Part shown: piece by piece, positions 10,101 through 18,622 of the stretch
How the letters are laid out: each line of letters begins with the position of its first letter
Position numbering within the stretch: position 1 is the stretch's first letter
NCBI RefSeq assembly: GCF_041381155.1
Contig: NC_091142.1
Coordinates: forward strand, 25,736,963 to 25,800,962
Origin: Argopecten irradians
Lineage: Eukaryota; Mollusca; Bivalvia; Pectinida; Pectinidae
Direction: 5' to 3'
DNA: 64,000 nucleotides
Notes under the pieces: generated by a model
What the model saw: only the letters and a program-made list of their open reading frames with translations
Databases searched by the model: none
What the model was told of the DNA's origin: nothing
Translations under genes and position numbers: made by a program

Positions 10101-12052
10101 TCCCCTGTTACAATAAGATTGATGTATAAAGTAGAATTGTTCCCTGCTTGCTCCATCAGCAATACAGACATTCCTTTCTTTTTCATTATTTTCATCCATT
10201 AAGCCTCAGATGCTGTCATGTTGTATTGTTCAGCAGGATGAAATGTTTACATGATATCTTCAATTCAGGACTAAACAAGGTGTATCTGATTTGATAGTTA
10301 TATATTGTTATATGTTTGATAGTTATATATTGTTATATGTAGTGTTATTTAAAGTATCGATGCTCCACCGCCGACAGAGCATAAATGATATTCATCATTT
10401 GAACAATAATTGGTGTTTAATCGTGTATATATATGCCTAATTAACACAAAAAATAACATAAAATAATTTATTTCGCCTTTGGTGCATGCGCAATCAGTAC
10501 TTCATTCCATATAAGGATATAGTGCCACGGAATTTTTTCGGGATGCAATTAATTATTTTTCGTATATTTAACTTTAAGTAAAATTAGAAGCTCAAACTTT
10601 TCAATGGTGGTAATATGTGTAAAGTAAGTAACTTTTGTAACTGAAGAAAAATACTAAATCGTCTGCTCCTGTTTTTGATAGTGAAAGAATACCATTTGTC
10701 AGCGGTGGAGCATCTTTAAAGTTATATATCGATGAAATAATTACTCTTAGGAGGGTTATCAAATGGAAGTAAGGTCAGTTATTAAGAGCCTTACAAGCAT
10801 CATGACGACTTACCCCTAGGTATCTGTCAGCAACAGATTAAATCTATCAACCATGACCACCAGATGGCACAAGTTTTCCTTACCCGAACTCCCGATAAAT
10901 ATGTCTTGACCTGAAATAGACCAGAAATTCTGATAAAAAGCTTTACCTGTAAGTTTCGTAAATTCCTGGTGAACTTTAGATTAAGATTTCTTGCCCTAAA
11001 AACTCGAGCCAAATTCCTTGTGAAATTCTGATCAGGATTTCTTGACCTCAATAGCATCAAGCACGTATATCTATTTAAAAGTTTAACACTCATCATATAT
11101 GGTGAGAAATACGTCAGGCAATTTCTTTTCTGTACTTTCTGAAATACTAGCTACGTTGTCTCCTGATGGTAGCATTACCCGACTGTACGTGTTGAAGAAG
11201 GTTATAAACGTGTGCGGATGCTGCAACCTAGTAGCCTCCTGACCTGATCATTTGGAATATTTAAGGCCATAAGATCCTTCCTATGATTGGATGCGGTCAT
11301 TTATATCCACGAAGTTCATGGTCTAGAAGTGGTAAAGCCGCCTCTGCTACTTTTTGGTGGTCAGTAAAGTTGTAAAGAATAAGAAAACCAATTCAATTGT
11401 TCAAAACAATATATGTTTCATTCAATTGTTCAAAACAATATATGTTTCATTAAAATGTCTATACAAATCACAAAATTCACTTAGCATTCCCCAGCAGTGT
11501 GATTGCAAACCCTGGTATGCTCAAAACTGGCTACAATTAGGGGAATACCCGAAATTCAGGTAACGATGTAAATAGTTAATTTAAGATTAAAACGCTAACC
11601 GAAATTGATCAGAATTATGAAATCTACCAGCCTATAAAATGAAGTAATTTTCAGGTTAAAAATCTAATTTGAAAATGATAAGAATTTTGACAGTCACGAA
11701 TCCAACATAATTTTACATAAATTAACAAGAATATAACTTTAGTTCAATTTTAGGAGCTCCTGCGCACTAACAAAGCGAAATTTTAGTATCTAATCTGCTT
11801 CCTTTCCTTTATTATTTTGTCTTACAGGCTGCTCTTAATATGGTGACAAAGAATCTCAGTGTCGACCTAAAGGCTGATGATATCCTTAGTGTTTGCTTAC
11901 ATCCGGGTTATGTCAAGACCGAAATGGGAGGACCAAACGCTCTCATTACTTCGGAACAGTCAGTGCAAGGGATGATCAACGTCATGGCAAGTCTTGACGC
12001 GGAGAAAAATGGACTGATGATTGACTACGCTGGTAAAATTATTCCTTGGTGA
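7047..12052 (+). CDS. Short-chain dehydrogenase/reductase, C-factor/sniffer-like (5 exons)
   Basis: Five exons (7047-7181, 7982-8033, 8923-9110, 9535-9684, 11828-12052) with GT-AG borders and matching phases give 249 aa, the usual length of a classical SDR. The Rossmann fold shows the NAD(P)-binding glycine motif ITGANRGIG (residues 9-17) and NNAG near residue 90. The catalytic Ser lies in MTSKVGS and the active-site Tyr/Lys pair in YRISK. PGYVKTEMGG follows, as in C-factor (CsgA-like) and sniffer-type carbonyl reductases. It probably reduces a carbonyl substrate with NADPH in the cytosol; the substrate cannot be told. The start is the ATG at 7047, two residues before the CPSS that leads into the first beta strand. 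All signature residues are present, so it looks functional. Introns carry MITEs. Confidence 0.93.
7982..8033 (+). CDS. SDR exon 2
   Basis: A 52-bp exon too short for ORF scans. The acceptor is TTGCACAG, the coding DLQKLAESNGAVRVLKL, the donor GTAAGT. It leaves one base (G) that joins AT of exon 3 to make Asp, giving LKL-DVSEPES, the expected adenine-pocket Asp-Val. Confidence 0.92.
8390..8475. repeat. Tandem repeat, about 30 bp x 3
   Basis: Three head-to-tail copies of a unit reading TTAATTAATTCAAATACT, then a GGTTTTAAAA-type end, in intron 2 of the SDR gene. Confidence 0.9.
8633..8905. mobile_element. MITE family C, copy 1
   Basis: Matches, in inverted orientation, the element at 45303-45645. 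Shared blocks include GAATACACTCAGATTTTTG, GGGACTCTTTTGTCTATGA, AATCATTACGCCGTCATC and CTTTATGGGCTGATAAA. It has an inner imperfect palindrome (TTGAATAGATTTTAT ... ATAAAAATCTATTTAAA). Non-coding; sits just before SDR exon 3. Confidence 0.85.
8923..9110 (+). CDS. SDR exon 3
   Basis: Acceptor TTATTTTCAG, 188 bp, donor GTTAGT. Encodes VEAVLQGDGLNLLINNAGI (the NNAG motif of beta strand 4) and the following helix ending GPLFLAK. A MITE (8633-8905) ends only about 18 bp upstream of the acceptor, so the branch-point region is partly transposon-derived. Confidence 0.94.
9535..9684 (+). CDS. SDR exon 4 (catalytic Ser, Tyr, Lys)
   Basis: Acceptor TTTGTTTGTAG, 50 codons, donor GTACAC. Holds INMTSKVGSMEDN with the catalytic Ser strand, and RYPYRISK with the Tyr-x-x-x-Lys pair at the exon end. 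Phase 0 on both sides. Confidence 0.94.
9725..9991. mobile_element. MITE family B, copy 2 (left arm partly deleted)
   Basis: Begins CATCCTCGATTCTC and ends TATTGAGGATG. The interior (ATGTACATCAAAAGAG, GTACACTGTGGTTGAC, GCCTGTGATTGGT) matches 63230-63546. Part of the left inverted arm is missing compared with that copy. Lies in SDR intron 4. Confidence 0.85.
10295..10345. repeat. 26-bp direct duplication
   Basis: Two head-to-tail copies of a unit containing TTTGATAGTTATATATTG, directly beside the MITE at 10349. Confidence 0.85.
10349..10719. mobile_element. MITE family A, copy 1
   Basis: The ends GATGCTCCACCGCCGACA and TGTCAGCGGTGGAGCATC are inverted and flanked by TTAA on both sides. The body carries TGCGCAATCAGTACTTCATT and GTAAAATTAGAAGCTCA, seen in five further copies (18641, 20251, 28937, 46074, 55031). 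The outer TTAA suggests a piggyBac-type target, by inference. Lies in SDR intron 4. Confidence 0.92.
11392..11450. repeat. 32-bp direct duplication
   Basis: Two tandem copies of a unit containing TTCAATTGTTCAAAACAAT then ATATGTTTCA. The open frame that spans them is not accepted as a gene. Confidence 0.9.
11828..12052 (+). CDS. SDR exon 5 (C-terminus)
   Basis: Acceptor TTGTCTTACAG, 74 codons and TGA. AALNMVTKNLSVDL continues the helix after the active site. LHPGYVKTEMGG is the conserved PG-x-V-x-T segment that closes over the nicotinamide. The protein ends GKIIPW, a typical C-factor type end. Confidence 0.94.
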   Translation, partial: AALNMVTKNLSVDLKADDILSVCLHPGYVKTEMGGPNALITSEQSVQGMINVMASLDAEKNGLMIDYAGKIIPW

Positions 12053-12131
12053 TATTAATCTTAATTTATGAAGCATGAAAACGCTTGATCTTCCCAGTTG
12101 ATCATTCAAATGTCTGCCATACCTTGTTGTG

Positions 12132-12137
12132 AATAAA
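12132..12137 (+). promoter_or_regulatory. Candidate polyadenylation signal of the SDR gene
   Basis: AATAAA 80 bp after the SDR stop codon, a usual distance for a short 3' UTR. Confidence 0.65.
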
Positions 12138-12785
12138 CCTTCGTATGAGATACAATCCACCTTGATCTCGTGATGGTTCTGCGTGAGACATGTTAGTCAA
12201 TTGAGCATGGTACAATATAGGACATAAACGTTACCATTTATTTGCTACTCCTATACCGCTGGTTTGGGATATTGGAAGTGGGACACTGTTGAATCCAATA
12301 CAACATATTCTTTCTACACAAATGGAGATACATCCACTAAATCAGATAAGTTCCTAAATGTAAATAAATGTCCTCATGAATCCATTCATGAAGAGAAGTA
12401 TCAATCATTTTTGTGTTTATTCCTGGCTATAGTGGTTTATTTATTGTAGAAGAACTCTGTATGGTGTACATTCTAAAATCAAATATAGGTAAGATACACC
12501 TTAGCCATATATCATTGACACATTGTTTTCATATAAGCATTTACAGATTGAGACTTGACACTACTTGCCATATAAAAGATTCGCCTTGAATTTAACACTG
12601 AACATAATGTAAAACATCCACCTAAAAAGTTTCAAAATGCATTGAAACACATAAACGGATATAAATCTATCAGTCTTTTTTCAACAAAAAGGAAATTAAG
12701 ATGACAAATTATTTATCTTGGATTCAAGTGGTCAGCTTCAAGAAACATACCACTAGCTTGTTCAGTTCGGTTCGGTTGGCATGAC

Positions 12786-13314
12786 TTTTGTTTGTTTGAT
12801 TAATTAACGTCCTATTAACAGCTATGGTCATGTAAGGACGGCCTCCCATGTATGAGGTGTGTTGCGTGTATGTTGTGCGAGGTGCGTGTTTTGAGAGACT
12901 GCGGTATATTCATGTTGTGTCTTCTTGTATAGTGGAACTGTTGCCCTTTTTATAGTGCTATATCACTGAAGCATGCCGCCAAAGACACCAAGCAACACAC
13001 CCCACCCGGTCACATTATACTGACAACGTGCGAACCAGTCGTCCCACTCCCCGTTTGCTGAGCGCTAAGCAAGAGAAGAAACTACCACTTTTATAGACTT
13101 TGGTGTGTCTCGGCCAGGGGACAGAACCCAGAGCCTTCCTCACAGGGGCGAACGCTCAACCCAAGGCCAAAAGTGAGGCGGTGCCAAGGGAGGCATTCGG
13201 AAAGATAAAGTCAGTTAGGAAGAAGAGAAAAGATAAGATCTTAAATTTAGTCGCATTTTACGATCATGCAATAGGGGCAGCAGGTACAATTCTAACGCCC
13301 TACCTGCAGGGCAG
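12786..13314 (-). mobile_element. Full-length tRNA-derived SINE (family S1) with 12-bp target duplication
   Basis: Read on the - strand, the element starts CTGCCCTGCAGGTAGGGCG. It carries tRNA-like promoter boxes (box A around TAGCGCTCAGC, box B GGTTCGCACG, which is GGTTCGAACG in the 23982 copy) and ends with CTGTTAATAGGACGTTAATT and a (CAAA)n tail. The identical 12-mer GGTTGGCATGAC flanks it at 12774-12785 and 13315-13326, a target duplication of the kind LINE machinery makes. Two further long copies and several fragments lie in the window. Open frames inside it are shadows. Confidence 0.93.
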
Positions 13315-13555
13315 GGTTGGCATGACGCCCTCCATGATGATTCGCACTGGTATTACATGTAGGTAGGGTGAACCCTCTAATGGAATGCACAGTATATATA
13401 TTGTTAGTGCATAGCGTAACGTTAACACATTTCTTCGACATTAGATAAAGTAATATGTCCTGCAGGAACGAACAGCTACTGTATATATAATTCAATGCTT
13501 ATATAAACCACAATGTACGTAAAATAAAGTGAGAATACGAATCCTCCGCTCAGAA

Positions 13556-13672
13556 ATGGACCACAGCGACACTAGCAGTACCACCGGTGAGAGGGGAACG
13601 TTTTTCATAAACCTCCCGCCGGAATCAGATGATGCTGCAGAAAGTCGTAAACGTTGCTTATATGATATCTAG
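13556..13672 (+). CDS. Possible short ORF or isolated first exon
   Basis: ATG with codons MDHSDTSSTTGERGTFF, continuing to ...ESRKRCLYDI and a stop, 38 residues. A donor-like GTGAGA lies after MDHSDTSSTT, so it could be a first exon. The composition is hydrophilic and less AT-rich than the surroundings. No downstream exon was found and no family is recognised; it may be a repeat fragment. Confidence 0.2.
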   Translation: MDHSDTSSTTGERGTFFINLPPESDDAAESRKRCLYDI

Positions 13673-13871
13673 ATTTCTGTCATCGTGTTGTTTTATATCG
13701 CAGTGCGGTAACTTCACAGCAGGCGAACTCCATGCCACTGTATAAATATCGGACGCTGCGACCGCCGAAGCGAGAGATTAAAAAAACAGGTTAGCGGGTA
13801 ATGATATTCAAATGCGTTTGTTGATATTGTTTTTTGCTCCGGACGGAACCTGTCCGTCCGAGATCATTTTC

Positions 13872-14466
13872 CTGGCTATAACTCAAAAACAGTTCAACGC
13901 ATCTCCATGAAACTTTCTGAATACATCAGACAAGTGCCCTAGTTGTGCCTTTTGCTATTTCGGACCTTCCTTTTTGAGAATTGTTTTCCGTTACCATGGA
14001 AACTTTGTCAAAAGTACCAAATTACTGTTTCCGGAATATAACTCAAAAACAGTTCAACGCATCTCCATGAAACTTTCTGAATACATCAGACAAGTGCCCT
14101 AGTTGTGCCTTTTGCTATTTCAGACCTTCCGTTTTTGGATAATTTTCCGTTATCATGGAAACACTTTGTCAAAAATAATAAATTACTCTTTCCTTCTGTT
14201 TCCAGACTATTACTCCAAAACCGTTCAACACAACCTAGGAAATTTTCCGAATATATCAGACAGGTCCCCTAGTTGTACCTTTTGCTATTGTGGACCTTAC
14301 ATGTTAGTTTTTTTCTGATACCATGGAATACCAAATTGCTGTTTCTTTTAGTTTCTGGGCTATAACTTTAAAACCATTCAACGCAGCTCCATGAATCTTT
14401 CTGAATATATCAGATAAGTGCCCTAGTTGTGCCTTTTGCTGTTGCGGAACTACAATTTTAGGTTTT
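13872..14466. repeat. Tandem array, about 160 bp x 4
   Basis: Four diverged units start near 13872, 14032, 14202 and 14355. Each has CTATAACTCAAAAACAGTTC-like and CAGACAAGTGCCCTAGTTG-like blocks, then TGCCTTTTGCTATT and CCGTTACCATGGAAAC. A fifth, partial unit resumes at about 15491-15530 after the element at 14467-15490. The array is non-coding. Confidence 0.9.
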
Positions 14467-15490
14467 TAGGTCATCTGACCGAAGGTCAGGATGACCTATT
14501 GTTATCGTGTTTCGTCCGTCGTCGTGCGCCGTCCGCCGTGCGTCGTGTGTAAAACTATTTATACAAAAGCCTACTCCTCCTAAACCCTTGAGTGAATTAC
14601 ATCCTTATTTGCTGTGAAACATTATTGGTGAAGGAAAATTATATTCTATATAAATGAGTCTGGTCCTACCCCTAGGGGCTGTTTGGTGCGGCACCAAAAG
14701 GGCCAATTTTCTTAATTTTAGCTTAAAATCCTATTTCTCCTTCATCCTTGGATGTATTTCATCCATATTTAGTGAGAAACATCATTGGGGAAGGACAATA
14801 ATATTTTATATAAATGAGCCTGGTCTGACCCCTAGGGGCTGAGGGGTGGGGCCCCAAAAGGGCATTTTTTTTCTTAATTTTAGCTGGCCCACCTCCTGTT
14901 TTCAGTTTACGGTCTCCGATCTTAATGAACATTGGTTTATAGGGGTTTTAGTTGATGCCGAACAACATGCAAACATTTCAAACAAGATTTCTTCTGTTTT
15001 AAAGAATGAAAATTGTAGGGGTTTTAATTGATGCCGAACAACATGCAAACATTTTCGTAAAGATTTTGATATTCCAAGATATTGGCCGCTGGCCCACACT
15101 TCCTGTTTTCGGGTTCAGTCTCCGATCTCAATGAAAATTGGTCTTAAGGGGTTTTAATTGATTCAGAAGGGGGGACTTTAGGTGAGGACAATCATATTTT
15201 ATAAAGGACGGAGTTAAGACCCATGGGGATAGTACGGTGGAGGCTTTGTTGAAATTTGGCTTTAAAATCTTACTCCTCCTTATATTAATCCTTGAATGGG
15301 TTACAACCATATATGGATGAAGGGCTACCAAGTTTGTTCAACAAATGACATTAACCTATTTCAGAATCTTACATATTCAACTAAGGAGTTCTTTGTATTG
15401 CTTATATTAAGCGTTAACCAATACTTTATACTGTGACTTTGTTTTTTTGTACCATGAGTCAGATGACCGTTAAGGCCCATGGGCCTCTTG
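14467..15490. mobile_element. 1.0-kb element inserted into the tandem array
   Basis: Starts TAGGTCATCTGACCGAAGG and ends with GTCAGATGACCGTTAAGG followed by the palindrome AGGCCCATGGGCCT, giving an inverted GGTCATCTGAC core near both ends. Inside are two or more tandem sub-units (TATAAATGAGTCTGGTCCTA / TATAAATGAGCCTGGTCTGA, each followed by CCCCTAGGGGCTG). It splits a unit of the 160-bp array. Non-coding; the superfamily is not clear. Confidence 0.75.
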
Positions 15491-15530
15491 TTTTCTGTTA
15501 CCATAGAAACTCTATCAAAAATACCAAATC

Positions 15531-16380
15531 ATTTTTATCAGTTTTACTTTATTCGATTACATTTAAAGTTATACTTGAATAAATATTACTGATGAGCTTA
15601 TGTATTTGGGTTTTATTCCAACCGCGGGGCGCGGGGGATTATGGTGGGCTTTGCGACTCATCGTTTATTTAAATTTTGCAATCGATATAATTACATATAT
15701 ATTGATAACCACTTAACAATCGTTCATAATCAACCATTAATCAACAACACCAGCATTCGAACCGACCTTATTTTATTTTAATGAATGATTCATAATACAT
15801 GTATATGACGAACAAATTATGTATGGAGAGACAACCAAACGATATATGTGGGAATTACTATTCAGAATGTCCACAACCATGTCTTTTATTCGAGAGCTAA
15901 TGTATGGCTTGTAGCTGGTCATGACGGAATTGACTGTATGGTTCATAGTGATTATACTGTCGATTGCTAGCGATTTGCTGTATGTATCTTTCGATTATTT
16001 TCATCATATTAGATAGAGGTGTACCAGTGCTGTGTATATTATATTAAGACACATTTAATTGATTAAATTTTACAATTTAAATTTAATTCTATTTTAAATC
16101 TTACTCGCACATATAACGAATACAAAATAACAATAAACGTATACAGAGGAGTATATCTAGAGTTTTTACGACGTTATTAATAATTATTGATGTAAGATGT
16201 GTCTCAAGGTTCTACATAATGTGCATTTAACCATATTTCCATCATTTCAATCCTAGTTTTTAGGTCACCATGACCTATCCTATTTAGGCCATGGGCTAGG
16301 AGGGTCCCACATGCACCCCCCCCCCCAAACCTCCGAACCAATATTTTTCTTAACCCTTATGACCCACTGATCACAAATCA
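15531..16380. other. Intergenic stretch, no gene seen
   Basis: AT-rich sequence with a short C run near 16315-16326. A fragment TAGGTCACCATGACCTAT at 16261 resembles the end of the 14467 element. Nothing else recognised. Confidence 0.6.
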
Positions 16381-17110
16381 AAATGTTAACATTGCATAAG
16401 TTGGGATGAACTTCCGGTTATGACGTCATCAAGAGGGCCGCCATCTCGAATTTCACTAAAAAATGAAAAATAGTCGTAACATTGACATTTTTTCAACCGA
16501 CGTAGACAAATGAGGTATCAAAATGACCACAATAGACCAACAAATACATATCAGAACCAAATAATACAATATATGTAGTGATTTTTACGCAGGAAATGAA
16601 AAAATCGGATTTTAAGTTCAAAAATGGTGAATTTTCAGCAATTTTTTCATATTTGGCTTGACGCAGCAAAAATGTTTTCCAACAGAAATCTAGTATTTCT
16701 CATATGTTTTTTTACCTCTTATCAATCAGTTTTTATAACAACAACAACAAAAACCAATGTTAACATTGTATAAGTTCCGGTTATGACGTCATCAAAATGG
16801 CCGCCATCTCTAACTTCACTAAAAAGTGAAAAACAGTCATAACATTGACATTTTTCAACTGAATTAGACAAATGAATGATCAAAATGACCACAATAGAAC
16901 AACCAATACATATCGGGACCAAATGATCCAATATATGTAGTGATTTGTACGCAGGGAATGAAAAAATACGATTTTAAGCTCAGAAATGGAAATTTTTCAT
17001 ATTTGGCTTGACGCAGCAAAAATATTTTCAACAACAAAAAATTATTATTTGTAATCAGTTATTTGATCTCTTATCAATCAGGAAAAACAAAAACAAAAAT
17101 ATATAGAAAT
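16381..17110. repeat. Tandem pair, about 375 bp x 2
   Basis: Two diverged head-to-tail copies starting near 16381 and 16756. Both share AATGTTAACATTG, AAGTTCCGGTTATGACGTCA-like bases, GGCCGCCATCTC, CAAAATGACCACAATAGA and TTTCATATTTGGCTTGACGC. Each copy has a TGACGTCA (CRE-like) palindrome. The CRE-like site is a sequence observation, not evidence of regulation. Confidence 0.88.
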
Positions 17111-17349
17111 GCAAAAGAGAATTATTTTTATACCCTCATTAGGTTTACAAAAACATCACCGGGTGCGTATACAGGGCATATGATTGTTATCTAAGTGGGA
17201 CTTCAAAATAATCCATTTCCATGCTCGAAATTTTTTGAAAAAGTATTTCTATCTTGTTATTGGATGCTAAATTAATATTCTAGGAGATATTCACAATTAA
17301 CTTGATAAGCTAATTTTAAAGTAATCTATTAGATATATTTAGCATATCG

Positions 17350-17381
17350 ACTCGGTGTTTCCATTTTTAGAAACACCGAGT
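17350..17381. other. 12-bp perfect hairpin
   Basis: ACTCGGTGTTTC and GAAACACCGAGT form a perfect 12-bp stem with an 8-base loop. No U tract or gene end lies next to it, so it is not called a terminator. It may be the end of a small element. Confidence 0.7.
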
Positions 17382-18610
17382 TAATATTCCTACTGTGGCG
17401 TCACTCCCAAGTCAATATTGCGATTGTGACGTCACACTATCCCAACGTTGAGTTCTTCGGCAATATGTAGTCGAGTCATTCGCCATGCAGTTCTATATCA
17501 TGCAGAGTATTCGGTCTTTGCATTCAATTATCACACCATGTGGACGGTTACTATTAGTATAATATTCTCCCATCATTATAAAAACCTTATGTGCAGTCAA
17601 AAATCAGTATGAACTGTGATGAATGTTATCAAACAATTATCATATTGTAATTTACAGAGTAATCGCCCTTTACAATAATAATAATATCTAGCCTTATCAT
17701 GTGAACACCAACTATATAATTTGAGCATGCTCAGACAATATTCACGATTCAATTGGGGCATGTCAACATACTATAGGAATGTTTTATGTGGATAACACAA
17801 ACAATTCTGCGAAACAGGTCCCGACATGGTCATTTTAAGCAAGTCTGGCGAATAGGGAATCAAATGTAAAATGTTAACATAGCATAAATTAAGAAGACAG
17901 ATATGATAAATACATGTACAGTTGATCATGACATAACGTTTCTATACGTAAGTATGGTCACGGATCAGACAAAAATTACTTAAAAGAGCACTGCGAGAAG
18001 CGCGGAAGATTGATTTAAATCTGTTTACTGTTCTTACTGTTTAAGTAAAACCAACATGAAAGTCGATTTAAAATCCAACTTAAAAGATTAAATCGTAACC
18101 AAGTTGAGACTGTCGAAAGTGGTTCATTTTAAATTCAGAAGGAGTAAATATTGAGAAATAAATAAAACGAAAATAGGAACTTATTACTTATGTCGAAGTT
18201 TGATGCAACCTGCGAAAATCAACATTAGAATAAAATGAAATATAACAAATTCGAAGCTAGGTAAACTTTTAATTGTAAAGTGTCGTTTAAAAGGAATTGA
18301 CAACGCAAAGAGCGACAATAAAATAGGTGTTTGTGTTGTAAACCAAACGAGTAAGTCGTGTTAGAACACTGACAATTGAAAGAGGGCGTATTTCCGGTTG
18401 GTTAAATAGCCTTCAAAAATAAACTTTCGGGTATTACAAGAAAAGGCCAAATATTGTGTGTAAGAAAATATAGATAAACAAATGTAAATAATAACTTCAA
18501 ATAGTAAATAAAACTCAAAACGTGGGAACGTTACAAAAATAAATTGTTAGTCACTGAAATATCTCTACAGTGTTTATCACAAGAACAGCAGGTTTCAAAG
18601 TAAACTGCAG

Positions 18611-18622
18611 ATGGCCTCACAG
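18611..18622 (+). CDS. Tctex gene A first exon, copy 1 (MASQ)
   Basis: ATGGCCTCACAG followed by the donor GTATGTAC, with G at +4 of the start codon. The same exon and donor are kept exactly in the duplicate. Splicing to GAA ATG AGA at 25765 keeps frame. Confidence 0.72.

Noticed and set aside
13100-13366. 88-codon + strand open frame
   Set aside because: Runs through the right half of SINE S1 and past its target duplication.
17350-17381. Hairpin as a transcription terminator
   Set aside because: Bacterial-type terminators do not apply here, and no gene ends beside it.
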